Assembly (NCBI RefSeq): GCF_003024195.1
Contig: NZ_KZ679040.1
Span: 62,001 to 126,000, forward strand
Origin: Streptomyces dioscori
GTDB lineage: Bacteria > Actinomycetota > Actinomycetes > Streptomycetales > Streptomycetaceae
DNA: 64,000 nucleotides
Direction of reading: 5' to 3'
Below the pieces are notes generated by a model, which ran no database searches, was not told the DNA's origin, and saw nothing but the letters and a program-made list of their open reading frames with translations. Below are positions 25,427-37,000 of this stretch, one piece after another (positions within the stretch are counted from its first letter, which is position 1; every line of letters starts with the position of its first letter). The translations under genes and the position numbers were made by a program.

Positions 25427-26847
25427 CGACGCATGGCCAGACCACGGGCCCGGGTCCGGGTACGGGCGCGACGCCGCCGGAGAACACCCCGTCATGGGGG
25501 CTGCCGCGACATGCGACGACGACTCAGGAAGTTCAGGACATGACCGCCCCGTTCCCCGCGCCCGGCACGGACGACCCCGCTCCCCCGCACGGGTACCGGA
25601 CCACGGCACCCGACGCGCCCCTGTTCGTGAACACTCCGCCGCCCCCCGCGTCCGACGACGCGAAGGCCACCAAACGGGCGCCCGTCCGGGACCGTTACTT
25701 CGATCTGCTGCGTGCGGTCGCCCTCTTCCGCGTGGTCTTCTACCACCTCATGGGCTGGGCCTGGCTCCCCATCGTGTTCCCGTCCATGGGCGTGATGTTC
25801 GCGCTCGCGGGCAACCTGATGGCGCGATCCCTCAAACGCCCGCCCGTGCAGGTGATCCGCAGTCGTATGCGCCGGTTGCTGCCTCCGCTGTGGCTCCTCG
25901 GCGCGATCGGTGTGACGGGCATGCTGATCCAGGGCTGGGGACCGAACTCGGAGGGCCACCCGATCTGGTGGTGGCTCCACCTGACCTACTGGGTCCTTCC
26001 GCTGAGCGATCCGCCGTACGCCGAGGGTCTCTCCGGAGTCCACGGCATCATCGGTGACGACTGGGCGGCGGAACTCGCGGGCCCGCTCTGGTACATCCGC
26101 GCGTATCTCTGGTACGTGCTGCTGTCGCCCTTCATCCTAAAGGTCCTGCGCGCCGTTCCCTGGCCGACCATCGTGTCGCCCATCGCCGTGGCCGCGGCCC
26201 TGGAGTTCGGCTGGCTGCACATCCCGAGCGTGCGGATCGACTCCGCCGTCACCGACTTCAGCACGTTCGGCGCCTGCTGGATCCTCGGAATGGCGCACCA
26301 GGAAGGCATCCTGCAGCGGCTTCCCCGCTACCTCGTCCCCTCCTTGGTGCCGTTCGTGGCCGGTTACGGCTTGTGGTACGCGCTGACACACGGGTTCAAG
26401 GAGGGCCACGACCTCGACGACATCCCGTACGCGCAGTCCCTCTGGTCGTTCGCGACGGTGATGGTGCTCCTGCACTTCAGCCCCTCGTGGTCCGAGTGGC
26501 CACGCGTGCTGCGACGCTGGGACAGACTGATCACCCTGCTCAACTCCCGTGCCGTCACCATCTACCTGTGGCACAACATCTGCATCCTCGTCGCCGCGAC
26601 GCTCTGGGACCACCTGTGGGGCTTCGACGTGCTGTCGGAGCACTACGCGGGATTGCTGGAGAGCCCGTGGCCCGTCCTGCTGATGGTCTGGATCCTCATC
26701 GGCGCCTGCATCGTCTCCTTCGGCTGGATGGAAGACGTGGCAGCCAAGCGCAAGCCACGCCTGTGGCCGGACGGCAGCGGGGGCAAGCGTCCGAAGACGA
26801 AGACGAAGACGAGGCTGAAGACCGGGGCGAGGGCGCACCGAGCTTGA
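25423..26847 (+). CDS. Integral membrane acyltransferase (acyltransferase family 3)
   Basis: The 474-residue product begins with a Pro/Thr-rich cytoplasmic stretch of about 85 residues, then RDRYFDLLRAVALFRVVFYH, the family's R-x10-H motif that starts the first helix. About ten membrane segments follow, and a basic tail (KTKTKTRLKTGARAHRA) ends it. Its ATG overlaps the matB stop (ATGA). Such enzymes transfer acetyl or succinyl groups to exported glycans, so it may modify the MatAB polymer. An internal ATG at 25540 could shorten the N-terminus. A terminator follows at 26883. Confidence 0.87.
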   Translation: MTTHGQTTGPGPGTGATPPENTPSWGLPRHATTTQEVQDMTAPFPAPGTDDPAPPHGYRTTAPDAPLFVNTPPPPASDDAKATKRAPVRDRYFDLLRAVALFRVVFYHLMGWAWLPIVFPSMGVMFALAGNLMARSLKRPPVQVIRSRMRRLLPPLWLLGAIGVTGMLIQGWGPNSEGHPIWWWLHLTYWVLPLSDPPYAEGLSGVHGIIGDDWAAELAGPLWYIRAYLWYVLLSPFILKVLRAVPWPTIVSPIAVAAALEFGWLHIPSVRIDSAVTDFSTFGACWILGMAHQEGILQRLPRYLVPSLVPFVAGYGLWYALTHGFKEGHDLDDIPYAQSLWSFATVMVLLHFSPSWSEWPRVLRRWDRLITLLNSRAVTIYLWHNICILVAATLWDHLWGFDVLSEHYAGLLESPWPVLLMVWILIGACIVSFGWMEDVAAKRKPRLWPDGSGGKRPKTKTKTRLKTGARAHRA

Positions 26848-27158
26848 GAGCGAACGCTTGCTAAGGCAAACTCGACTAGGAGATGGGCCGCCTGGATTGA
26901 TCCGGGCGGCCCATTCCTTGTCGCCCCGGAGTGCGTTTGGCTGAAACCGCGACTTGACCCGGGCATATCTGATGTGCGGAGGGTCCTGTCGATGTGTGAC
27001 CTCCCGTCCGATAGCTCCGATCTGAGCGACTGATGAAAACCGCAGGTTGGGGCGCTGCGCCTATCCTCCTTTGCCATCTCTTTGATTGACCGTGCTCGAT
27101 CAGAAGTGTTTCCCTCTGTGCACTCATTGTGAAAGATTCGTGACTCAGGGGCGGGGAA
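26848..27158. other. Intergenic region between the mat operon and the LamG gene
   Basis: This 311-bp gap contains the mat terminator at its left. The rest (26915-27158) has GC lower than its neighbours and no gene, repeat or convincing promoter that I can see. Confidence 0.5.
26883..26914 (+). terminator. Terminator of the matA-matB-acyltransferase operon
   Basis: ATGGGCCGCC (26883-26892) pairs with GGCGGCCCAT (26905-26914), with a partly paired loop, and is followed by TCCTTGT. Confidence 0.8.
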
Positions 27159-30100
27159 TTGACTGGCATACGGGGAGAGCGCCGTCCTGGCGCTCGCCCG
27201 AGGGGGAGATCCCTTCGGGTACTGAGTGCCATGACGGCAAGCGCTGTCGTGGCTTCACTTGTGTCAACGCTCGGAGTGTCGGTCGAACCCGCTCGTGCGG
27301 ACGAGGGCCAGGCTGACGCAACGCGCTCGGCCTCACAGAGGGCGGCGGAAACCGGTGAAGCCGTCGAGGTCGTCGCGGAGCGGACGCCGTACACGACCAC
27401 CGAGGCGAACCCCGACGGCACCTACACGCTCACCCAGTCCACAAGTCCCCAGAGGGCAGAGACCGATGACGGTTCCTGGACGGACGTCGACCCGACGCTC
27501 GTACGCAGGGCGGACGGCACCATCGGGCCGAAGGCGGTGGTGGTCGACCTCTCCTTCTCCGGTGGAGGCGACGGCCAGAAGCTGATTCAGATCGGCAACG
27601 AGCGAGGTTCGCTCCAATTCGGTTGGCCCGGGCGTCTGCCGGAGCCGACACTCAAGGGCGCGACCGCCACCTACCCCGAGATCTTCAAGGACGTCGACCT
27701 GGAGCTGACGGCGACGGCCGAGGGGTACCAGGAGGTCCTCGTCGTCAAGTCCGCTCAGGCGGCCCTGAACACGAAGCTGGAACAGATCGAGCTGACCACG
27801 GCCGGGCAGGGCTTGCGGGTCCTACGAGGGCGCGATGGCGGACTGCGTGCCGTGGACGAGGACGGCAACACCGTCTTCGACGGACCCGCCGGTCTGATGT
27901 GGGACTCCTCGGGCAAGACCGTCGCGAAGGCGGAGTCACGCAAGGCGAATCCGGCTCCGGATGCCGGGGGCCAGCGGGATGCCGCCGCTGTACCGAGGCC
28001 GGGCGACACCAGCGCCGAGATGCCGGTGAGGGTCGAGCAGGACACCGTCAGCGTGAAGCCCGACCTGAAACTGCTGCGCGGCAAGGAGACCGTCTACCCG
28101 GTCCGTATCGATCCCTCCGTCGGCCTCGGAGTGTCCGAGCGATCGGTCCTTTCCGACGACGGCGATCGATGGTGGCAGTTCGACGGGGACTACGGTGTCG
28201 GCAACTGCAGTCGCCTGGGCCCGTACTACTGCGACGTGGACCACACGAACCGGATGTTCTTCGAGTTCGGCGGGACGAAACTGTCCGGCAAGCAGGTCAT
28301 CGACGCCACCTTCCGGGCCAAGGAGACGTGGTCGTTCACGTGCGAGCCCAAGTGGGTCGACCTGGAGCGCACGAACAACATCTCATCCGGCTCGCGGTGG
28401 CCTGGACCGTCGATCCTCGACCACATCGGCGACCGATACGTCTCCGCCGGCCGCGGCGACCTGTGCTCCCCGGACCAGCCGGACTCCTGGATCGAGTTCA
28501 ACGACAACCCTGACGAGACCGACGAGAACCTCACGGCCTCCGTCCGCAATCTCGCGGCGGGCAAGTTCTCCCGGCTGACGCTCATGCTGCAGGCCAAGGA
28601 CGAGAGTGACCCGGCGGCCTGGAAGCGGTTCGACGACAACGCCGAACTCCAGGTGATCTACGTACCCAAGCCGGGAGTTCCGTCCTCGGTGGGGCTCATC
28701 CCAGGAAACGGGACGACTGCGTACTGCAACAAGTCGCAGTCGGACCCGCTGGTCGTCACCCGGCTGGACCCGATGGCCCAAGCCCGGGTACAGACGCAGG
28801 TGAAGCCCAAGACGACCGAGGAGAAGGGCGAACTCCAGGCGGAGTTCGTCGTTCAGCGCGGTGACGACGCGGCTTGGCACCAGGTCTGGTCCGACTACCG
28901 GCCAAAGCCGGGCTGGGATCCGGACGACACCCTGGAGAAGGTCCGGATGGACAACCGGGCCGACGGCGGCCTGTACCGGATGAGGGCTCGCACCCAGTCG
29001 CACTGGAACTCCGGCACCAAGTCCGGAGACCTGTGGTCGTCCTACTCCCCCTGGTGCTACTTCAAGATCGACTCCACGGCTCCGAAGGCACCGCAGATCG
29101 CGAGCACTGCTGTTTACACCGAGTGCACCGCCAATCTCTGCGAGGGCAAGGGTGGGCCTGGCGTCGTCGGGTCCTTCGAGTTGAAGCCAAACGCCGCCGA
29201 CGAGGACATCGCCGGCTACCGCTGGCGTCTGCTGACGCAGAAGGGTGCCAAGACGACGTCGGGTTCGACGGTGACCGTCAAGCCGGTGCCCTCGCTGTCG
29301 GGTACGCAAGTGCTCACGGTTCAGGCCAAGGACGTACGGGAGAGGTGGGGCGACCCGGCGGAATTCGTCTTCAAGGTCGCCAATGCCTCGGGCCCTGTGG
29401 GGACCTGGCACTTCGACGACGGAACACCCGGGTCCACGGTGACCACGGCCAAGGACACAGCGACGGAGGGTACGCGCCACGACGCCACTCTGCGTCCGCA
29501 GTCGGACGGAACCGCCGCGGGCTGGTCGGTCCTGGGTCGACGCGGTGCGGCCGACTACTCCCTCCGTCTGAACGACGACGCCACGGACAGCGCCAAGCAG
29601 ACCGGGTACGCGGCCACATCGAGCCCCGTACTGAACACCGGCGACTCGTTCACCCTCTCCTCGTGGGTACTGCTCACCGACGATTCGGCGAACCGGGTGG
29701 TGGCGTCGGCGCCAGGTACGAACGGCTCGGCCTTCACGCTGTACTACTCGTCGTCGTACAAGAAGTGGGTCTTCAACCGAACGGCCTCGGATGTGAAAAC
29801 CGGAGCGGTCTACATCCGCTCTCTCGCGGACACCGAGAATCCGAAGATGGAGGTGTGGACCCATCTGGCGGGTGTCTTCGACAGTAAGGGCGACACCGAC
29901 AAGACGAACGACACCATCCAGCTGTTCGTCAACGGCCGTCCGCAGGGTCAACCGGTCAAGCTCTACGGCACGTCCACCACGTACACGCCGTGGGTCTCGA
30001 CCGAGGGTCTGCAGATCGGCCGCTCCAAGGTCGGTGCTGTCTACGGCGAGAACTTCCTCGGCCGCGTGGATGAACTCAACGCGTGGCAGCGGGTTCTGAC

Positions 30101-30872
30101 TGCTGACGAGATCCGTCAGGACGCCCGGCTGGAGACCGACGGCGTGGCCGCGACCGAACTGGTCGCCTACTGGGACAGTGCAACGGCCGCGGACGGCAAG
30201 GTCGAGGAGTACACCTCCTACGCACTCGGTTCCATGGACATCTCCACCACCGGCGCGGTGGCCGACCCGGACGAGAACGAACTGCACCTCGACGGCGGTT
30301 CGGGCTACATGTCCACCACAGGCCCCGCGATCGATGAAACGGGATCCTTCACGGTGACCGCCGACGTCAAACTGGACGGTACGAAACTGGCGGCGCTGCC
30401 GGTCGGCAGACGGGCCCAGGTCTTCGGCCAGGCCACACCCGACGGCAAGGAGTCGTCATGGGCGCTGTGGGTGGAGAAGATCTCCGCGGAGGGCTACCTG
30501 TGGCGCTTCGGCCGCACGGCGACCGACTCGACGGGCAAGGTCGTCGCCAGCGCGTCGGTTCCGTCGGAGACATCGGCGGAACTGGACACCTGGGTCCAGG
30601 TGACCGGTGTCTATGACGCCACCGAGGAGGCCGGCGCCGGTTACGGCAACACCCATCTGTACGTGAGCGAGGCCGAACAGGCGCAGGAGGGCGGATCCGC
30701 CTTCACCGTCCTTCAACAGGGTGCTGGCGAGATCGCCGTGGGACGCGGCCGTGCAGCCGGAACCACCGGGTACTACCTGCCCGGTTCGCTCGACGAGGTC
30801 CGGATCTGGGCAGGGGCGATGAACGCGGACCAGGTCCGCTCGACGGCACTGGGCGATCCAGGCGACGACTAG
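27159..30872 (+). CDS. Large secreted protein with two LamG domains, partner of the downstream RHS protein
   Basis: The 1237-residue exported protein starts at TTG 27159 (GGGG just upstream). A later ATG at 27231 would remove the basic N-region of the signal peptide, so the TTG is favoured but uncertain. The signal peptide ends near residue 48. A DNRLRE/adhesion-like region follows, with paired Cys (GNCSRLGPYYCDV and TCEPK), then Ig-like segments. Two concanavalin/LamG jelly-roll domains cover about residues 740-1000 (TGSFTLSSWVLL-type: SFTLSSWVLLTDDSANRVV) and 1040-1237 (SFTVTADVKL). Proteins of this kind commonly precede RHS toxins in Streptomyces and may be adhesive or delivery partners. 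That role is inferred from context. Confidence 0.82.
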   Translation: MTGIRGERRPGARPRGRSLRVLSAMTASAVVASLVSTLGVSVEPARADEGQADATRSASQRAAETGEAVEVVAERTPYTTTEANPDGTYTLTQSTSPQRAETDDGSWTDVDPTLVRRADGTIGPKAVVVDLSFSGGGDGQKLIQIGNERGSLQFGWPGRLPEPTLKGATATYPEIFKDVDLELTATAEGYQEVLVVKSAQAALNTKLEQIELTTAGQGLRVLRGRDGGLRAVDEDGNTVFDGPAGLMWDSSGKTVAKAESRKANPAPDAGGQRDAAAVPRPGDTSAEMPVRVEQDTVSVKPDLKLLRGKETVYPVRIDPSVGLGVSERSVLSDDGDRWWQFDGDYGVGNCSRLGPYYCDVDHTNRMFFEFGGTKLSGKQVIDATFRAKETWSFTCEPKWVDLERTNNISSGSRWPGPSILDHIGDRYVSAGRGDLCSPDQPDSWIEFNDNPDETDENLTASVRNLAAGKFSRLTLMLQAKDESDPAAWKRFDDNAELQVIYVPKPGVPSSVGLIPGNGTTAYCNKSQSDPLVVTRLDPMAQARVQTQVKPKTTEEKGELQAEFVVQRGDDAAWHQVWSDYRPKPGWDPDDTLEKVRMDNRADGGLYRMRARTQSHWNSGTKSGDLWSSYSPWCYFKIDSTAPKAPQIASTAVYTECTANLCEGKGGPGVVGSFELKPNAADEDIAGYRWRLLTQKGAKTTSGSTVTVKPVPSLSGTQVLTVQAKDVRERWGDPAEFVFKVANASGPVGTWHFDDGTPGSTVTTAKDTATEGTRHDATLRPQSDGTAAGWSVLGRRGAADYSLRLNDDATDSAKQTGYAATSSPVLNTGDSFTLSSWVLLTDDSANRVVASAPGTNGSAFTLYYSSSYKKWVFNRTASDVKTGAVYIRSLADTENPKMEVWTHLAGVFDSKGDTDKTNDTIQLFVNGRPQGQPVKLYGTSTTYTPWVSTEGLQIGRSKVGAVYGENFLGRVDELNAWQRVLTADEIRQDARLETDGVAATELVAYWDSATAADGKVEEYTSYALGSMDISTTGAVADPDENELHLDGGSGYMSTTGPAIDETGSFTVTADVKLDGTKLAALPVGRRAQVFGQATPDGKESSWALWVEKISAEGYLWRFGRTATDSTGKVVASASVPSETSAELDTWVQVTGVYDATEEAGAGYGNTHLYVSEAEQAQEGGSAFTVLQQGAGEIAVGRGRAAGTTGYYLPGSLDEVRIWAGAMNADQVRSTALGDPGDD

Positions 30873-31047
30873 CCCCAGCAGGACGATCAGAGGGTCCGGG
30901 CGGCGGAAATGTGCGCAGCCCGTCGGACATGAGATCCGTCGGCGTCCCACGCGCCGCCCGGCCCCTTCTCTCTGACTATCACCACGGCACGAGCTGCCGC
31001 GGTCAGTGCTGCCCCAAGAGGGCGGCCTCACAGGGGAGTGCGATGCC

Positions 31048-34000
31048 ATGAAGCGGCTTCGATCAGGTACGACATGGACGGGAACAAGAGGGAGACGTCT
31101 GGCAGCGGCGATCGGCTTCGCCATGCTGCCGGGTCTGCTGACGCCCGTCGCGTTCGCCGCGGACGTCGATCCGCTGGGCCGGCCCACGCTCAAGGAGCCG
31201 AAGGCCACGAAGGTCACCCCGCTCACCGCGAGGGTCAACAAGAAGGCCGCCGCGACCATGGCGAAGGCCGCGGAAGCCGACCGGACCGCCGCCGCACGTG
31301 CACGTCAGAACCAGCAGCGGAAGGTCAACTGGCCGAAGGCGGGGAAGGCGTCGCTGACCGTTCCGGACAAGGGGACGGCCAAAGCCACGCCGGGCTCACT
31401 TCCTCTCACGGTCGCAGCACCCGGCAAGGGCAAAGCCGCCGAGGCTGTCACCGTTCAGGTCCTGGACCGGGAGACGGCAGCGAAACTCGGCGTGAAGGGC
31501 GTGGTCCTCAAGGTCACCGGTGCGAAGGGCGGAGGCAAGGCCCGGCTCGGCATCGACTACTCGGCCTTCGCCTCCGCGTACGGCGGTGACTGGGCGGGGC
31601 GTCTCGGACTGAGCCGACTGCCTGACTGCGCCCTGGACGATCCGACCGCGGCGAAGTGCCGTAGGACCGACACCCTCGACTTCACCAACAACCGTGCGCA
31701 GAAACAGCTTTCGGCACCCTTGAGTCTCTCCTCAAGCGGCGCGCCGGTGATGCTGGCGCTGGCGGCCGGCACGAAGTCCGGCGCAGGCGACTACAAGGCG
31801 ACACCCCTGGCGGCCTCCTCGACCTGGGAGGCAGGCGGCTCGTCCGGCTCCTTCACCTGGTCGTACCCACTGAGGGTGCCGCCTGCCGCGGCCGGGCCGC
31901 AGCCGTCCCTGGCGTTCTCGTACGACTCGGGCGCCGTGGACGGACGTACGGCGAACACGAACAACCAGGGCAGCCAGGTCGGTGAGGGTTTCGACCTGAC
32001 CTCGTCGTTCATCGAGCGCAAGTACGGTTCCTGCGACGACGACGGCCAGGACGAGAAGTACGACCTGTGCTGGAAGTACGACAACGCCTCGCTCGTGCTC
32101 AATGGCAAGGCCAGCGAACTGGTCAAGGACGACACCAGCGGCAAGTGGCGGCTGAAGAACGACGACGCCTCCACCGTCACTCGCTCCACGGGCGCGGAGA
32201 ACGGCGACGACGACGGTGAGCACTGGACGGTCGTCACCGGCGACGGCACCAAGTACGTCTTCGGTCTGAACAAGCTCGACGGCGCGGGCACGGACGACCG
32301 CACCCAGTCGGTGTGGACTGTGCCGGTCTTCGGCGACGACGACGGCGAGCCCGGCTATTCCGACGGCACCTCCTTCTCCGGACGCGCCAAGACGCAGGCC
32401 TGGCGCTGGAACCTCGACTACGTCGAGGACACCCACGGCAACGCCATGTCGTACTGGTACACCGCGGAGCACAACAACTACGACAAGCTCGGCGACGACA
32501 ACACAGGTACCGACTATGTGCGTGGCGGCTACCTGAAGGAGATCCGGTACGGGCAGCGGGCCAAGGATCTGTTCTCCGGCTCGCCGGCGGCCTCCGACAA
32601 GGTTGTCTTCAGCTATGCCGAGCGCTGTCTGGCCTCCGGCACCGGCTGCGACTCACTGACCAAGGACACCCGGGACAACTGGCCGGACGTACCGGTCGAC
32701 GCGGTCTGCAAGGACGGCGACAAGTGCACCGGCAATGTCGGCCCGACCTTCTTCACGCGCAAGCGACTGACCACCGCCACTACGTACGCATGGGATGCGA
32801 CCGCCACTACCACGGACAAGTTCAAGCCGGTGGACGAGTACGCGCTGAAGCACCTCTATCTCGATCCGGGCGACACGGGCGACTCGACCGACCAGTCACT
32901 CTGGCTGGACGAGATCAAGCACACCGGTAAGCGCGGCACCGATCTGGCTCTAGCCCCGGTCAAGTTCGACCACACGATGCTGCCCAACCGGGTGGACGGC
33001 GCGGCCGACGACATCCTGCCGCTCGACAAGCCCCGCATGAAGACGGTCACTTCCGAGGCGGGCGCGCAGACGATCGTCAACTACGCGCCCTCCGAGTGCT
33101 CGGTCGGCGGCACCAAGCCGAAGCTCGACCAGAACACCAAGCGCTGCTACCCCGTGTACTGGTCACCCAACGGCGAGAAGACCCCCATCCTCGACTGGTT
33201 CCAGAAGTACCCGGTCACCTCGGTGTCGACCACGGACCCCTACGGCGGCTCGGAGGCGGTGCAGCACACGTACCAGTACTCCTCCGAGGGCGGTGCCTGG
33301 CACTACAACGAAGACCCGATGACGCCCGCCAAGGAGCGCACCTGGTCCATCTGGCGCGGTTACGGCAAGGTCACCCACCTCACCGGTGTGTCCGGCCGAA
33401 CCCAGAGCAAGACCGTCTCCGTCTACCTGCGCGGTATGAGCGGTGACCGAGTCCTGGGCTCCGACGGCAAGACTGCGGACCCGGACGCACGCGAGACCGT
33501 GAAGGTCTCCGGGATCAAGGCCGCCGAGGTCACCGACTCCGACCAGTACGCGGGCTTCACGCGGGAGACGGTCACCTACAACGGCGACACCGAGGTGACC
33601 GGCACCGTCAACGACCCCTGGTCGAAACGTACGGCGACCCAGCACAAGTCGTACGCCGACACCGAGGCGTACTTCGTGCGCACCGGTGCTACACACGCCC
33701 GTACCAATGTCACCAGCAAGGTGACGCCGTACGACCGCGTGCGCTCGGTGAAAACCACCTATGACGACTACGGCATGGCCGAGATCGTCGAGGACCAGGG
33801 CGACGACGCCGTCGCGGGCGACGAGAAGTGCACCCGTACCTGGTACGCCCGCAACGACGTCGAGGGCATCAACGCCCTGACGTCGCGGACCCGCACGGTG
33901 GCCAAGACCTGCGCGACGGCGGACTCGGCACTGGACCTCCCGGCCGACTCCACCCGATCCGGTGACGTCGTCTCCGACACCGCCACGGTCTACGACGACA

Positions 34001-37000
34001 CGACGGCCACCGCCTGGTCGGCCTCGCAGAAGCCGACCACGGGTGAGGCGACCTGGACCGGCCGGGCCAAGTCCTACGGCGGTGACGACGCCGCGACCTG
34101 GCAGAAGGTCGCCACGACGACCTACGACACGCTCGGCCGCCCGCTCGTCGTGAAGGACGCCAACGGCGCGATAACGGCCACCACCGTCTATGACCCGGTG
34201 GCAGTCGGCCCGCTGACGTCGACGACGCTCACCAACATCAAGACGCACAGGACGATCTCGGCACTGGATTTCGCCACAGGCACGGTGCTGAAGACCACCG
34301 ACCCCAACAACAACATCACCGAGTCCGAGTACGACAGCCTCGGCCGGGTGGTCAAGGTATGGCTGCCCAACCGCTCCAAGTCCCTGGGCAAGACCCCGAA
34401 CTACGTCTACGACTACAAGGTCACCAACACCGCCACGTCCTGGGTCTCCACCGGGACACTCAAGGCAGACGGCTCCGGCTACAACACCGGCTACGAGTTC
34501 TACGACTCCCTGCTGCGCTCGCGGCAGACACAGACGCCGAGCCCGAACGGTGGCCGGCTCGTATCGTTGACGCTCTACGACGACCGCGGCCTGGCGGTGA
34601 GCCAGCAGTCGGACATCTGGGACGACAAGTCGGCCCCCGCCGGCGACCTGGTGCAGACGGACGGTGCCCAGGCCCCGATCCAGACGGACACGACGTACGA
34701 CGGTGCCGGTCGCGCGTCCAAGACGGTGACGAAGGTTCGCGGGGTCACCCGCTGGACAACCAACGCCACCTACACGGGTGACATGGTCTCGACCACGGCT
34801 CCGACCGGTGGCCAAGCCACCACGGTGGTCACCAACACTCTCGGTCAGACGACGGAGCGCCGGGAGTACCCCAGCCCGACGCCGACCGGCACGGACTACA
34901 CGACGACCGGCTACACCTACACGCCCGCCGGCCAGCAGGCGACGATCACCGGCCCTGACAAATCCAAGTGGACCTACACCTACGACCTGTTCGGCCGCCA
35001 GGCCACCGCGACGGACCCGGACAAGGGCAAGAGCACCACGGAGTACAACGACCTGGACCAGGTCGTCAGCAGCACTCCGAACGACGACGCGGCCAAGAAG
35101 CTGCTCTACGAGTACGACGAACTCGGCCGTAAGACGGGCATGTGGCAGGCCTCGAAGACGGATGCCAACAAGCTCGCGGCCTGGACCTTCGACACGCTCA
35201 AGAAGGGGCAGCAGGACACCGCGGTCCGTTACGACGGTGGGGCGACCGGAAAGGCGTACACGCAGAAGGTCACGACGTACGACACGCTGTACCGGGCGAC
35301 CGCGAGTCAGCTGCTGCTGCCCGACACGGAACCGCTGGTCGCTGACGGCTCCGTGCCGAAGACGATGTCGTTCAGCACCGGGTACAACCTGGACGGAACG
35401 GTCAGCCAGTCCAGCGCTCCCGCGGTCGGCGGCCTGGCAGCCGAGACGGTCTCGTACACCTATAACGCGACGGGCGGCCAGCTCACCTCGAAGGGCACCA
35501 CTGGTTACCTGCAGGGAGCCGCGTTCTCCCCGCAGGGCGACCTGCGTCAGCTCACCCTGGGAACGGACGGTACGAGCTCGGCGAAGAAGGCCTACCTCAA
35601 CTGGGACTACGAGGACGGCACTCGCCGCCTCACTCGCTCCTACGTCACGGACGACGTGCACGGCTACATGCCGCAGGAGCTGAAGTTCGCCCAGGACGAC
35701 GCGGGCAACCTCACGTCGATCTCCGACGCCACCACCCAGGGCGGCACCGCGAAGACGGACAACCAGTGCTTTGCCTATGACGGCCACCGCCGCATGACGG
35801 AAGCCTGGACCCCGAAGACGGCCGACTGTGCGACGTCCGGTCGCACCACGGCCAACATCGACGGAGCGGCTCCGTACTGGACGTCGTACACGTACACCGA
35901 GGGCGGTCAGCGCAAGACGGAGACGCAGCACGCGTCCGCGGGCGACAAGACCACCACGTACACCTACGACGCCACCACGGACGCCAAGCCGCACACGCTG
36001 GACAAGACGACGGGCGCCCAGGCCGCCACGTACGCCTACGACAGCGCCGGCAACACCACCTCCCGTCCGGGTGCGACGGCCCAGCAGACGCTGGCCTGGA
36101 ACACCGAGGGCGACCTGACCAAGCTCACCGAGAGCGCGAAGGAGACGAACTACCTCTACGACGCGAGCGGTGAACTCCTGATCCGCAGGGCCAAGGGGGA
36201 CGGCGACACGGTCCTCTACCTGGGCGCCACGGAAGTCCGGCTCACGACCAAGGGGACGACGAAGACCGTCTCCGGCACGAGGTACTACACGGCCAACGGC
36301 CAGACGATCGCGGTCCGTAAGGGGACTTCGGGTGTCTCGGGCACGAAACTGAGCTTCCTAGCCGCTGACCACCACGGCACGTCGAGCATCGCCCTGGACG
36401 CGACCACGTACGCGGTGACCAAGCGCTACAGCACGCCGTTCGGCGCCACGCGCGGCACGAAGGCGACCACGTGGCCGGACGACAAGGCGTTCCTGGGCAA
36501 GCCGGCGGACGAGTCGACGGGGCTGACGCATGTTGGGGCGCGTGAATACGACTCCAGTATCGGCCAATTCATCAGCGTGGATCCACTGCTAGTTGCAGAT
36601 GTGGCGCAGTCTCTCAATGGGTATTCTTACGCAAGTAATGCCCCAGTTACAAGCTCCGACCCCACAGGCCTGTGTGCTGATGTCGACTGCCCGACCCGAC
36701 CGGGGGTCAATTATGAGAACACTACGCCTGGTGTAGTTCCGGGAAAGCCGAAAAAATCTGCTAATAGTCTCTATGCGGCGCAAGGGTTGCACTACGACGG
36801 TACGGCGCCCACTGATAGTCGTGGGCAGACCATGCAGAATGGTAACGGCGAAGTTCTGGCGTGCGCTTACGGACATTGCATCGGTAATGTTGGTCCTGGT
36901 GATACCGATAAGCGTGTCGGTAATTTCTTCGAAAAATTGGTCCCAAACGGTCCCCTTGTTTCCATGCTCAAAGGCGACTGGGATGAGGCGCTGCGTGAGT

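Noticed and set aside
22631..25609. 992-codon open frame on the minus strand, antisense to matA/matB
   Set aside because: It spans two well-supported genes and has low-complexity composition; a GC-bias artefact.
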